From contig JAGKQI010000061.1 of NCBI GenBank assembly GCA_018806915.1, forward strand, positions 1,488,001 through 1,552,000: DNA of 64,000 nucleotides. Reading direction: 5' to 3'. Of the stretch, positions 44,791 to 55,197 are shown piece by piece. A model generated the notes under the pieces. The model saw only the letters and a program-made list of their open reading frames with translations. It had not been told where the DNA came from and did no database searches. Each line of letters begins with the position of its first letter. Position 1 is the first letter of the stretch. Source of the stretch: Phytophthora colocasiae (lineage: Eukaryota; Oomycota; Peronosporomycetes; Peronosporales; Peronosporaceae). The translations under genes and the position numbers were made by a program.

Positions 44791-44809
44791 GGGCAGATGA
44801 GGAATGACC
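44791..44809 (-). promoter_or_regulatory. Initiator-like motif of permease 4
   Basis: On the minus strand GGTCATTCCTCATCTG contains TCATTCC, about 35 bp before the ATG at 44764. It fits the oomycete initiator but lacks the CAATTT flank of copies 2 and 3. Confidence 0.45.
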
Positions 44810-44927
44810 AGCTCAACGTTCCGTTGATGCAAAAAGAGACTTTGATTTGATCTGCGGAGAGGGTACAAGTTCCTGCCATCCGTCCTAAAAACCGTTTCGC
44901 AAACTTCAACTTGATAGCAATGGCAAC

Positions 44928-44941
44928 TTTTGATTGGTTCA
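44928..44941 (-). promoter_or_regulatory. CCAAT-box-like element upstream of permease 4
   Basis: GAACCAATCAAAAG on the minus strand, matching the element before permease 3 at 13 of 14 positions. Confidence 0.4.
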
Positions 44942-45219
44942 ATAAAGGATTCAATTACTGTGATTGGATACAATGTGCTGCTCACACCTGCTGTTCGTTG
45001 ATGGTACCACTAAATGAAGGAAGGGGTGTCACGTGAAAGGACCACGTTCATGCAAACACTAGCGAGATGCTCTTTCGTGGTCCATACGCTGATTTGTCAA
45101 AAAAGAATCCAGAAGCACTTGTGATTGGATAGAAAAGGGAGCCGGAATCCGACTGACGTAGCGCATCCCCACTTGACGATCTTCCTGCACTGCACCGTGT
45201 CCCCTCCCCCCGTGCAGGA

Positions 45220-46104
45220 ATGACACCTCTCGGCTACCGTTGGGCACATGCTGTAAACTCCTTCGCCTTGTTGGAAGCTGTGCAAGTTCAAGTCCAAGAG
45301 GCCGAGAAGAAACACTTTGCTACACCCGATTTCGTTAATGCCATCGAAGCTGATATCATTTGGGGAGAAGCCAAGCAGACACCCGTCATGGGGCATCCTC
45401 CTGCTACTGATGGCGACTTGACGTTCGAGCACTTTCTGGAGGCTATGCTGGAGCTCGCTACAAAATTTCAGAGGTCAATTGCAGACAACGAGACGCCGTT
45501 CATCGTGAAATGCGACTTTAAAAGCAGTCGGGCCTTTGAGACGTCCTTGGATGTGCTAGTTGACTTCGTGGCACAGTATCCGTTCACTAAAGGTATTTTC
45601 ATCAATGCCGATATTCTACCAGGTCCTGCAAACTCGAAATTCGTGGCGTTTGATGCTGGCACGTTTTTAAAACAGGCGTATGAGCTTGGAGAACGTGACG
45701 AAGGGAAGCATCGCCACAAACTTGTGCTTTCGGTCGGGTGGACAACTGCCAATGCTACTGAAGAAGAGATCCATCGAGAATACTCTTCAGCAATGGTTGA
45801 CGATATGTTGCGCGCTTTAAAACCGTACGGAGACAATGTTACAGTCACGTTCCCGATCCGCGCAACCAGTGTGCGCAAGTCCTGGTCTGCACTACGTCCG
45901 CTGCTGGAGCCACGAAACTACGGCTTCACGCTTTGGTGGGCTATCACGACAATGTCTGATGAAAAACTGGAGTGGATCTATTCAACGCTTGAGCTTGAAT
46001 CGCACGATGACGGTATTGGAGGCCAGAGGACGTATACTGGAAGAACGTTTTACGATATCAAAGGTTTCGATAGCTTTCTCACGAATCGGGACAATTTGAA
46101 CTGA
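45220..46104 (+). CDS. Menorin/FAM151-like protein (DUF2181)
   Basis: 294-aa single-exon protein of the menorin (FAM151) family, which has a phosphodiesterase-like TIM-barrel fold. Family marks are WAHAVNS near residue 8, AIEADIIWG (about 42), MGHPP (about 56), the LTFEHFLEA segment, IVKCDFKSS and IFINADILPGP. LVLSVGW and YGFTLWW strands follow. There is no signal peptide or membrane segment, so it is probably cytosolic, unlike secreted animal menorins. Length matches the FAM151B type. Enzymatic activity is not established for the family. The stop at 46102-46104 lies 78 bp from the convergent demethylase gene. Confidence 0.85.
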   Translation: MTPLGYRWAHAVNSFALLEAVQVQVQEAEKKHFATPDFVNAIEADIIWGEAKQTPVMGHPPATDGDLTFEHFLEAMLELATKFQRSIADNETPFIVKCDFKSSRAFETSLDVLVDFVAQYPFTKGIFINADILPGPANSKFVAFDAGTFLKQAYELGERDEGKHRHKLVLSVGWTTANATEEEIHREYSSAMVDDMLRALKPYGDNVTVTFPIRATSVRKSWSALRPLLEPRNYGFTLWWAITTMSDEKLEWIYSTLELESHDDGIGGQRTYTGRTFYDIKGFDSFLTNRDNLN

Positions 46105-46182
46105 AAACACAACTTGGTATCCATGTATTATACTTCCTATTTTCTACTACGATGAACAGCGTTCTGTAACCAAAGGAAATGC

Positions 46183-48328
46183 CTAGCAGAACGCCCGAAC
46201 TGAGCCTCCTTTTTGCTTGATGGCGAACTGTTTGCCACTTGTGGTCGAGTGCGCACTATTATCAGTCGTCATCGCTGTCATTAGTTGACTGCTGTGGCCT
46301 GGTCCTTTCAAGGCTCGCATCTTCATCTGAACCCGACGAATAGCATAGCGTAGTTCAGCCGTGCTCACCCACTGCAGCAACGTACGGTGCTTCATCGAAC
46401 AGCCACACATTTCCTTCGTATGCCGCAGACATGACAGTCGAGTCGGACCACAAGAGCAGATCACACCAGAGAAGAAAACATTGTGTTTGCATAGGAAACA
46501 TTGGCGCACGTCATCCACCTCCATCGATTGCTCGTCCAGCATCACATCACCACTGAGTTCCTCCACATTCTCCAATCCATTGGCAATGAATCCTTTCTTG
46601 TAGTTTCTCTCTTCGTGGAACAACCGCCGCAGCTCCCTCAGCAGTATCTCGCAATCCTCGACCGTGTACTCATCCAGATTCTGGGTCGATCCGAAGTGAA
46701 ACACGAATCGATCATGCGAGAAGATTGAAAGACGTCCGTATGAGCGATACATCTCTACGCACTCTCTTCCGAAGTCAATCCAGTTGGGGAGAACAAAGTT
46801 CACCGCTTCGTTGCAGTTGAAACCTTCGCTAAACCCACCATGGTACGCCTTCGGGAACGTCAGAATGATTTCTCCAGGTTGCTGTACCAACGTGAACACG
46901 CTAACACCCTGATCCTGCAAGATTGAAGGAGGTACCATAGTAGTCAAGTGGAGAAGCAAATCCGGATTCTCCCGAAAACGCTCAGGAACTTGGGTCCTCA
47001 TCGCTGCCTCAAACTTGTCGGCATCCGAAGAAGGAATACCATACCACCGTTTGTTGGCGCCGAGATGCTGGTAGTTGATGCTTGACATGTAGTTGTCTTC
47101 TGCGTGCCAGCAAAACGATGCGAACAACATGCCACAGTACAGCCACGGCACGTTGATACCATTGATGGCAGCGCCCAAGTGTCGGAGTAGTGAGCCATAA
47201 GCATCTGGAAGATTGTTCAAATTCCACCCCGTGTTTCGGTAGTACTCCGGGTCTGTGAAATCAATGCTTTCTTTTCCTGCAAAAATACCACCATTAGGCC
47301 CTGCTACGAAAGTTTTACATCACTATTATATCACTATACCTTTCGTAGCCTGAGAGGCAAACCGCTTTGTTGAGCGAGGAAACCCGCTACCAACTTGCGA
47401 GATGTCGAGATCATTGGCGTACTCCACCTGAAAGGCAAAAGAGTCAGTATCCCGCTGGTTCAAATATCGTTGTAGAGTGTATAGCGGTCATTACCTCGAC
47501 ATTTGGTTCTCCAGTCTGGACAACACGCCAGTATTCCTGCTCGATCTCGTCCGACGTCATCGTCTCCGGGTCCAACCCCCTCAATTTGAACCACTGATCC
47601 CGGAACGCGTCAGCATTAGCTCGAAACGTCCTGAAGGTGTGTGTGCGTCCGTCACCATAAGCATGACCTTCCTGGACTCGCAATTCTCGTTAGAGAACAG
47701 TGTAGTCCCCTTCAAACAATAATAACAATATTTTTACCGACCTGCAGTTCGTGGATTCTTTGCTTTCTCGTATCAAACTGCACTTGATCATGTTCCAGGT
47801 CAATTGCAAACGGAGGATTCCAGCCTTTGGGCGGAACAATTTTGCAAATACCCGTTCGTGATGCTTCTTTCTCAATACTACCACATTTTGAACAAAAAAG
47901 TATCAAAAGTTACATCGGTATCGTAACTTTTTTGGAAATAAAATGAAATCTCACCTTGCAATGTACTTGATCGGATCAGTGAATTGCTCCATTGTTGGGT
48001 AAAATACGGCACCCTGTGGTAATGCCGGTGTTTGCACCATTTTGGTCTCCACGACGGACTTGGCCAAAGCCAATTTCAACATCTTCCGAGCTTCACGTGA
48101 ATCTGAGTCTGCATCTGAGTCCATGACGCGCCTTTTCTTGTAACGTCCACTGCGACGGTGTGTACCACTTGGACTGGTACCTGACGCCGAACGGCGCTGA
48201 CTTTCGGCATGTCGCCTGAGCAGCTCACCGGGAGAAGAGACCGAGTCGCGGCTTCCAGGCGAAGATGACGACGACGCCGGCTGTGCGCGGACTTGAGGTA
48301 CCGACGCGTAGGTGGAGTGATTCTCCAT
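46183..48328 (-). CDS. JmjN-JmjC-C5HC2 histone demethylase (KDM5/plant JMJ14-like)
   Basis: Putative nuclear Fe(II)/2-oxoglutarate lysine demethylase acting on histone H3K4. Exons on the minus strand: 48328-47955, 47877-47742, 47671-47495, 47427-47340 and 47276-46183; all junctions keep frame, giving 622 aa. The basic, serine-rich N-terminus is followed by JmjN (AVFYPTMEQFTDPIKYI, about residues 105-160, split by intron 1). JmjC has iron ligands H316, E318 (FCWHAED) and H404 (KAYHGGF). The C5HC2 zinc finger starts CFLCKHN and ends CGCSMKHR. There is no ARID or PHD finger, so the layout is that of the plant JMJ14 group rather than animal KDM5. The donor after exon 2 is GTCGGT, weaker than the others, but the join matches the family (RIHELQ then EGHAYGDGR). 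The H3K4 specificity is inferred. Confidence 0.9.
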
Positions 48329-48600
48329 GATTTTCGACGCAAAAGCTGACAAAAAATAATAAAAGCGAGTGAAAATGCTGTGTATCGGCGACAAAGTGGC
48401 AAAATGCTGGCTAAAGGCCTCGAAAAAACTGTCACAACCTGCGACCAGAAACCGAGGTAAGTACCGCTTTTGAAAGGGTTTCGAAACACCTGTCTTATCT
48501 GCCTTTCCGATTTTCGTCCAATTGTACTCAAGTGAGAAAATAAAGGAGCCCCCAGTTGGGCCTCCCATATTGGCACCCCGAACTCTGCGAGCCATCGAAA
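48329..48600. promoter_or_regulatory. Divergent promoter, histone demethylase and MULE-derived gene
   Basis: Only 272 bp separate the two start codons, so the genes probably share regulation. No initiator stands out; CCATATTGG at 48565-48573 is a palindromic CArG-like motif 28 bp before the plus-strand ATG. Confidence 0.45.
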
Positions 48601-50517
48601 ATGCAGGCCATCAACACTTCAGCTAATCCGTCGCCAAATGCGGGTGACATCGTCGCTAGCAGTAGCACTACGCCACCTGTGGAGATACAAGACAGTGGGG
48701 ACAATGCATTAGATGTGGCTAATGAACCCAAGAAGAAGCGCAGGAAGACAGCGGAGGGCGTTGTCCAGCAGCAGCGAGCAAGTGTAAAGTTGAAATCCGG
48801 ATCCGAAATGGCACTCCAGGTGCGACAGCACTTCGAGAACCGCACACAGGCCAAAGAGTATATCCAGGACTTTGCACTGGCGCAAGGCAGACGAGCGAGA
48901 CTGGATCCTAAGACGAGTGGGGGGAAAAACTTCACCTTTATCTGCAACAGCCCAACACCCTGCAATTTCGTGGTTCGAGTGTGTAAATACAAGAGCTCGA
49001 ACTTATCAGGACATTTCTACGTGAGCTCATTCAATGCTGATCACGGACCGGAATGCACGGGAACGGAAGCTGTGACGACCAGACAAGTGGTGAACCACTT
49101 GATGAATGCCAATGCGGCACTAAGTGCTGTGCCTAAGCTTTCGGGACCGAATGTTCGTGCTTTTGTGCAAGCTCAAGATGGGATCACTGTACCTTCGCGC
49201 ATGGCTTACCGAGCAAAGCTGGAAGTTGCAGGAAGCATTTTGAAAGACGTCGTGATTGGCATCCAGAAGCTTGAGTCTCTGCTGTTGCAATTTCAGCAAC
49301 TCAACCCGTCCGCCAAGTTGAACGTTGAGGTTGATCAGTGGTCACATGAGTTTAAACGCGCGTTCCTGATGCTGCCGCATGCACCGTTGATACAACGCCA
49401 CAGCTTGCAAATACTGGGCCTTGGTGGACTGGACATGGCTCATACGAGCAATTACCAAGGCACGTTTCTGGAGCTCGTGACCAAGGACGGGAACAATGAT
49501 ATCTGCACTCTGGCCGTTGCATTGTGTGACAGCAAGAGCGTAGACAACTACACGTGGTTTTTCCAGAGCTGTCTCGATGGAGGACTGTCACTGGATGTAC
49601 CAATGTTCTGCAACCGGTTGCCTGAATTAGTTCGGGCTGCAGGATCCTTCTCCGGTGCCTCACCCATATTGATACAATGTACCGCGCAACTTATCAGCAC
49701 CATGGAGGAAACCTTCAAGACGACACTGATGAGAGATGCGAGCCAGTTCATTTGGCGTGCTCAGGCTGCTGACACACGCGAAGAGTTCGATGCGCTCATT
49801 AATTCACTAGGTTTGGCTGATTCGCGAGCAGCCGAGTACATTCGTACCTTGGATCCAGAGATATGGGCTAAACATTGCTTTTTGAAGAGACATGCTCTCT
49901 ACGGATGGCAGACTACAACCTTGGCTGAGTCAGAGAACCCGTCTGTTAAAGGGACCAGGATGCTGCCACCCTTCGACTTCTTCCAGGGGTACATGGAGCG
50001 CAGTATGGGGGATATTTATGAACGCAAGATCAAAGCCAAGGAGTGGTTGCAGGCGGGTCGTGTTCTATCTGCGTACGCGGAGAAAATCGTTGCAGAACGG
50101 CAGTTAGAAGCCACTGCATGTTGTGTGTCTCCCAGCGATGGCGATACTGGTACTGCCTACGTGTGGGACGCTCGCAGCCCCATTGCCAAGAAACGACGTG
50201 TGAATTTGAGTGCGAAAGCGTGCTCATGCCCGTATCGCGATCAGTATGGACTGCCATGCAAACACTTATATGCAGCCGTCGTGTTTTTCAACAAGAGCGG
50301 AGGATCTTGGGATATCGCACAGCTCTGCCATTCAGTGTACTCGATAGCAAGCTACACACAGGCGTATGGTCCGTTGGTGGAGCCGGTGCAGATCCCAGTG
50401 GACGAGGAGCTGGTGCGCAATGACACAATTCAGATGAAGCCAACAGCGACGAAGCGATGTTCAGTGTGCAAGACGCTCGGCCATAACAAACGGAAGTGTA
50501 CGGCGCTGCAGGTGTGA
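48601..50517 (+). CDS. MULE transposase-derived SWIM zinc-finger protein, probably domesticated
   Basis: Intact 638-aa single-exon protein with FAR1/MuDR-like layout: an N-terminal basic nuclear signal (PKKKRRK, about 43), a MuDR-type DNA-binding fold (FENRTQAKEYIQDFAL ... CNFVVRVCKYK ... HGPEC), a transposase core, a SWIM finger (CSCPYRDQYGLPCKH) and a C-terminal knuckle (CSVCKTLGHNKRKC). The core keeps the first aspartate (D278, GLDMAH) and the LAESEN glutamate region. The second catalytic position reads FCNRLPEL (N338), where MULEs usually have SDR, and the FHV-type CxxH motif is degraded. The long intact frame without visible terminal repeats suggests a host regulatory protein. The ATG at 48601 is chosen; a TTG-led extension upstream is not credible. 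It is divergent from the histone demethylase. Confidence 0.85.
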   Translation: MQAINTSANPSPNAGDIVASSSTTPPVEIQDSGDNALDVANEPKKKRRKTAEGVVQQQRASVKLKSGSEMALQVRQHFENRTQAKEYIQDFALAQGRRARLDPKTSGGKNFTFICNSPTPCNFVVRVCKYKSSNLSGHFYVSSFNADHGPECTGTEAVTTRQVVNHLMNANAALSAVPKLSGPNVRAFVQAQDGITVPSRMAYRAKLEVAGSILKDVVIGIQKLESLLLQFQQLNPSAKLNVEVDQWSHEFKRAFLMLPHAPLIQRHSLQILGLGGLDMAHTSNYQGTFLELVTKDGNNDICTLAVALCDSKSVDNYTWFFQSCLDGGLSLDVPMFCNRLPELVRAAGSFSGASPILIQCTAQLISTMEETFKTTLMRDASQFIWRAQAADTREEFDALINSLGLADSRAAEYIRTLDPEIWAKHCFLKRHALYGWQTTTLAESENPSVKGTRMLPPFDFFQGYMERSMGDIYERKIKAKEWLQAGRVLSAYAEKIVAERQLEATACCVSPSDGDTGTAYVWDARSPIAKKRRVNLSAKACSCPYRDQYGLPCKHLYAAVVFFNKSGGSWDIAQLCHSVYSIASYTQAYGPLVEPVQIPVDEELVRNDTIQMKPTATKRCSVCKTLGHNKRKCTALQV

Positions 50518-50863
50518 AGGTGATAATGAACCAAGATGCTAGGCTACACCTTGACCATGACAATCCCATCAATTCTTGGTCTCACCTACGCTTCAACATG
50601 ATTTTTGTACCAATCATGTGCGTTATTTTCCCAGTTACCTTGATGTTTGTATGCTGGACGGTTCACTACTAGTCAGGTTTTCGACCAATCCGTGCCCTTA
50701 TGTCTCGACGGTTGGGACTTGTCTTCGATCTTTTCTGTCGAAGATAACGCTTCGGAGCATATTGAGCGCCAGTCAAAGATTTTTGGCAGTTGGGCGGCTC
50801 GGAGGACTCACATCGAGATCCACCAGCTTGAGTACAGCAGACCAACGAACAGATCCACTAGCC
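50518..50863. other. Intergenic region upstream of the Myb gene
   Basis: 346 bp. The Myb frame is open far upstream of the chosen ATG, so a longer N-terminus starting near 50576 is possible, but the extension lacks coding character. No other gene. Confidence 0.4.
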
Positions 50864-51866
50864 ATGATGCAAAGTCAGCAACCCAACTGTAATAACAGTA
50901 ACGAGCTCCAGCAGATGCAATCTGTTGCTTCACAACGCAAAGAACGCAAACCAGTGTGCAAGTGGACGGAGAAGGAGGATCTCATGATGCTTAAACTCGT
51001 GCAAAAGTACGGTACTCGCCATTGGACCATCATCGGCACGAAACTACCTGGACGAAATGGCAAGCAGTGCCGAGAACGGTAAGTCTATAACTGTTACTGT
51101 TATCAGAAATACATCTTTAACTGACTGTGGTTTATGGTTTAGGTGGCACAACCAACTCGACCCAGCGATCCGTAAGGAACCGTGGACACCCGAGGAAGAG
51201 AATGTTCTCAAAGAGCTACATGACAAATTCGGCAACAAGTGGGCAGAAATCGCCAAGCTGTTGCCAGGTAGAACTGACAACGCTATCAAGAACCACTGGA
51301 ACTCAAGTAAACGACGTCTTAAACGCGGCCTGACACCAACTGCTAGCTCGCAACGCAAACGCCGCAGTTCCAGTTCGGAGAACAACTTCAACGAAGAATT
51401 GCTAGAGGTGCCTTCTCCTGGGTTGACTGGGCTCAACGAAGCCAACTCAATCAACTCAATTCTAACGAATCAAGTCGACTTTACGAGTCTGTACTCGAGC
51501 AACTTCCTCCAGTCGCCAGTGGCGATTCAAACGGCCCAAGTTGGTAGTCCGCAGAGTACACTTTGTTGGACACCGACGGACGCAACGTACAACCGCCTGA
51601 ACGCTATGTGGGGCATTCCAGCTCTCCCAAACTGGGTTTCGCCTGGCTTCAACAATCCTCTCGCCACAGCTACGACCATTGAGCCAAGAAGCACCAAGTT
51701 AACTTCTGATCGAGCTCCTACGATGAATGGTAAACGTATATTGGATGAACCAGAGTTAAAGCAATCACCTGCCAAAACGGAGTCGAAGAAGACTGAAAAG
51801 GACGACCCGTCGTTGGAGATCCTGGCGAATGCGGCTCTGTTGCAGTCGATAGGTCATGTGGTGTAA
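50864..51866 (+). CDS. R2R3-type Myb transcription factor
   Basis: Putative nuclear DNA-binding regulator, 312 aa, two exons: 50864-51078 and 51143-51866, with a 64-bp GT-AG intron inside repeat R2. R2 runs from [19 protein letters not shown] through [21 protein letters not shown]3 from [19 protein letters not shown] through [20 protein letters not shown]. The regularly spaced tryptophans are kept, including both helix-turn-helix motifs ([11 protein letters not shown] and [11 protein letters not shown]), so it is of c-Myb type. A basic tail (SSKRRLKRG) and a serine/threonine-rich activation-like region follow. Two adjacent ATGs (50864 and 50867) fit the start. Confidence 0.92.
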
Positions 51867-52272
51867 ACGCTGGCATTTTCGATGAACCAATGCTCGCAGT
51901 GTGTGTATGTGCGTATCTGTGCGTAGCCTACGATGGCCACACTTTATAGTATTCCTGGGCTTTGATATTTTAGTAAATTTGCAACAAGTTGAAGTTTGTA
52001 TACATAATTTTATACACCTGATCGTCCTATCAACACATTATTATCCGTAGTTATCTGACCTCTGACATTTTTCAAGTCAACGGTGCATATTTTTGCAGCT
52101 CTATACACAGTCTACATTTACATACGCCATGTCTTTGGCTCCAATACAAATCATTATACTATTTTTCCCATTTCTCTAAAAAAGACCCCCAAAATTTCAA
52201 AAAACCTGCGGGTGGTGCGGGCCTCACACCTGCCTTCCTCCCCTCCGCACAAGTCTAAAAGTCTTCAAGAAG
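51867..52272. other. Intergenic region, Myb to COX7C-like gene
   Basis: About 400 bp, AT-rich in the middle. The last 60 bp are pyrimidine-rich (CTTCCTCCCC), typical of an oomycete leader. No gene seen. Confidence 0.45.
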
Positions 52273-52515
52273 ATGTTCGGCCCAATCGTCAAGCAGACCG
52301 CCACCAAGATGAACATGGCCGGCCGCCGCGGCATTTCGGCCTCGGCCAAGCGCATGTCCGCCGAGGGCGAGCACCACCAGCACTTGGTGTTCGAGGGCGA
52401 CTTCCCCAAGGGCCTCGTGCTCGGACTGAGCCTGTTCGTGACCGTGGGCGGCGTGGGCGTGCCTGTGATCCTGTACCGCTACCAGAACTGGAAGCACGGC
52501 TTCCCCCAGCAGTAA
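52273..52515 (+). CDS. Small mitochondrial inner-membrane protein, COX7C-like
   Basis: 80-aa single-exon protein. The N-terminus (MFGPIVKQTATKM, RRGISASAKRM) is basic and hydroxylated, like a mitochondrial presequence. One membrane segment (about residues 48-67, GLVLGLSLFVTVGGVGVPVIL) is preceded by FEGDFPKG and followed by YRYQNWKHGF. This resembles cytochrome c oxidase subunit 7c, where a short GPGKNLPF-type motif precedes one helix and a basic tail. The match is structural rather than strong in sequence. The coding GC content is markedly high, as for a highly expressed gene. Confidence 0.6.
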   Translation: MFGPIVKQTATKMNMAGRRGISASAKRMSAEGEHHQHLVFEGDFPKGLVLGLSLFVTVGGVGVPVILYRYQNWKHGFPQQ

Positions 52516-52837
52516 GCAAGCACAGCAAACGACTCAGTTCCAAGCACAGAGATGACGGAGCAGATTAGACTCAAGCAGTAAGGAGACGTCCAATTGCTTC
52601 CGTCTGTATACTTTCGAGCTGAAAAAGTATTTTTCGGTTCTCCAAATCGATCAATAAATCTTTGCTACTTGTGTCATTAAGTGCAGAGGCAAAATGTGAG
52701 GAGGAGAAACGAACGTGAATAATGAAAAAAAAAACATCGAGAAACATTGAAAGTCTTGTGTCAATGTAGCGTTTCACCACGCAGTACTGCCGAATGCGGG
52801 GCTGTCACTGCGTCGACAGTTTAACTTGCATTTGTCC
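52516..52837. other. Convergent 3' region
   Basis: About 320 bp between the convergent COX7C-like and peroxiredoxin genes; it holds both 3' UTRs. No gene seen. Confidence 0.5.
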
Positions 52838-53734
52838 CTATAGCTCCTGCTTCTTGTCATCGCCATACAGGTGCTGGAAGAAGTCCATCTTCTCGACGTG
52901 GTCGGTCTTGATAGTCTCGCCTCCAGGCTTCCAGTTAGCGGGGCACACCTCGTCCGGGTGTGAACTAGCGTATTGGAAAGCCTTGAGGATACGCAGTGTC
53001 TCGTCGACACTGCGTCCAACAGCATCGTCGTTGATCTGGATAGAGCGGATCGTGCCCTCGGGGTCGATAATGAACAGGCCACGAAGTGCAGCACCGAACA
53101 TCTCGTCCTCCTCGTCCGTAACCAGCACGCCGTAGTCCTCAGAGATGCGCTTGCTAATATCGGCAATGAGTGGGATGTTCATCTTGCCCAAGCCGCCTTC
53201 ACTGCGGGGCGTCTTGACCCAGGCCAAGTGCGTGTGATGCGAGTCAGTGGAGATGGCCACAACCTCAGCGTTGATACTGCGGAACTGGTCCACACTGTCA
53301 CTGAAGCTCACGATCTCAGTGGGGCACACAAACGTGAAGTCGAAAGGGTAGAAGAATAGGATGAGCCACTTGCCCTCGTAATCACTGAGCGACACCTTCT
53401 CGAACTTTTCATTGACCACAGCGTTCACGTTGCTGAATGCGGGGGCAGGTTTGCGGGGCGTCACTTTGAAGGCCGAGGCAGAGTAGCGGTTCTTCTTCTG
53501 ATAGCCCAACTGCTCCAGCAGCGCTTCTGATACATGAGGGAACTGTACTTCCACACTACAGAGCAACAATCAGTTCACAATACTCCATTGTAGCAATGTA
53601 TACACTTGTCAACAAAGACTATCCGACCTTTTCTTACTGGCAGCGGTGGCTTCCGCATTGATGACGGAAGTAGAAAGTTGCAGTAAGACCGCCACGAACA
53701 GCAGAGCCAACTGAAAGACACTGGAACGCATCAT
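52838..53734 (-). CDS. Typical 2-Cys peroxiredoxin, secretory/ER type (PRDX4-like)
   Basis: Thiol peroxidase that reduces hydrogen peroxide in the secretory pathway. Exon 1 (53734-53628) encodes a signal peptide ([18 protein letters not shown]). Exon 2 (53555-52838) carries the enzyme: [14 protein letters not shown] with the peroxidatic cysteine, and [13 protein letters not shown] with the resolving cysteine. GGLG and the YF-like C-terminal helix (FFQHLYG), marks of a peroxide-sensitive eukaryotic form, are also present. The protein ends KKQEL, similar to the KDEL retention signal. The splice is ambiguous: the weak donor GTCGGA with acceptor TGTAG (given here, 274 aa), or the strong donor GTAAGA at 53637 with acceptor GGAAG at 53548. 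Both keep frame and differ by a few residues. Confidence 0.9.
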
Positions 53735-54136
53735 ACTTGCCTGGATGCAGCTCAACGGGGGGAACAACTTGGGGAGTGACCAGCCACTGTGGTGATCGTC
53801 AGTTCAAGGACAGAGGATCGGTTCGGTGATGTGGAGTGTGAATTAATTTGCCACCAATTCGAACTCGTCGGACAATTTGTGGCAGTAGCTGCTGACGTAC
53901 CTTCGGTTGGTTCAGCTCTGCCGTTACACTATGTGCACAATCTGTTGACACTACCCCTAGCATTTTGCTTGTTCAATTGACTGCGCGCACCGTCATGTGA
54001 CACTGCACGGTAAACACTCGCTGCAACTTTCACAAAGGAGACGACGTTTCCTGCGTCTCCGATTTGCGCCAACAATGACGAGCAACTGAAGATTCTGCTT
54101 GGAGATCGCACTCTAAATACACCTCAACTTGAAAAA
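53735..54136. promoter_or_regulatory. Divergent promoter, peroxiredoxin and FSH hydrolase A
   Basis: 402 bp between divergent starts. On the minus strand GGTCACTCCCCAAG (about 53767-53780) is initiator-like and would give the peroxiredoxin a short leader. Nothing else identified. Confidence 0.4.
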
Positions 54137-54985
54137 ATGGCTACTTTCCGCGTTCTCTGCCTTCACGGCTTCGGCCAGGACGCTGTCAAGTTCCGCAACC
54201 GCATTTCGTCGCTCCGACGTGCACTCAAGTCCAGCTTCGACTTCGGTACCTTTTGTCATTCTGTTGCAACATCAAAAGTTTAATGGCTTTGTCCTTCCCG
54301 TGTGTAGTTTTCCCACAGGCGCCGTTCCTGGTGACCAGCTTCCCAAACTCCACTCCTGAAGAGCAAGCCAAAATGTACGTAAGCCTGATAAGAGGATAGC
54401 AGCGTCTTATACAGCTTCGCTAACTGAAACTCTGGCTGCAGTGCTGAGGCAGAACCGACGTACAAGTGGTGGGATTTCGAAATTGACGAGGGAACAGGCA
54501 AACACACGTATGGACGCGTTGAAGAAGCTGTGGAATACCTTGCGGAGTTTGTACGCAAGGAAGGACCATTCGATGGCATCTTCGGCTTCAGTCAAGGTGG
54601 CATGATGGCCAACCTACTCTTGCAGCGGCAGTGTACGTTGAATCTGTTCTGCTTTGTGAACTGAATGCTGATCTGTGGTGTTGTTCATCCAGGCGCCGAC
54701 CCTAATAACTCTCCCTTCTCGTTCAAGTTCGCATTATTCTTCGCTTCATGTGACCTTGGCGATCCCATGTATAAGACCGAGCAGAAGGTGGACGTGCCAT
54801 CAATTCACTTCATGGGCGAGACAGACGCAATTGTTTCAAAGGACAGAGGTCAAAAACTGCTGGAGCTGTACAAGAACCCAAAGGTTTTCGTACACCCTGG
54901 AGGCCACTTCATTCCCACTAACAAGGAAGCGAAGGGTGCATTGCGTGAATTCGCACAGGAAATGATTACTGCCTACGGTGCTTAG
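54137..54985 (+). CDS. FSH-type serine hydrolase A (OVCA2/FSH1 family)
   Basis: Putative alpha/beta-hydrolase esterase of the FSH1/OVCA2 family, 219 aa. Four exons: 54137-54245, 54308-54374, 54442-54632 and 54693-54985, all joins in frame (phases 1, 2, 1). It starts FRVLCLHGFGQDA, the family's first strand and oxyanion loop. The nucleophile lies in GIFGFSQGGMM. The acid is in FMGETDAIV and the catalytic histidine in HPGGHFIPT. WWDFE before the nucleophile is typical. No targeting signal. It is followed by paralogue B, 212 bp downstream. Confidence 0.9.
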
Positions 54986-55197
54986 TAGATTCCACGATAC
55001 GCTTAGACGTTAATACATCGCTGTTGCTGCTGCTGTACAGCTATACTCGCAATCTGCGACGTGTGTCAAATGCTATAATAGAGGGACTTATTAATCACTC
55101 TGTAATAGAACGAAAGTCATTGCGACACCAATGTGTCATTCCGACTTTGTCCAAGCAAACGTTACTCTGCCCTCAAGGCCAGCGACTGTTATTTCTT

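Larger units (their letters stand above)
44765..45219. other. Divergent promoter region, permease 4 and menorin-like gene
   Basis: 455 bp shared by two divergent genes. Several ATTGG/CCAAT boxes (about 44934, 44960 and 45124) are present. No other gene seen. Confidence 0.45.

Noticed and set aside
48076..48992. Minus-strand frames overlapping the start of the MULE-derived gene and the demethylase leader
   Set aside because: They are non-conserved; the demethylase start at 48328 and the SWIM protein start at 48601 explain the region.
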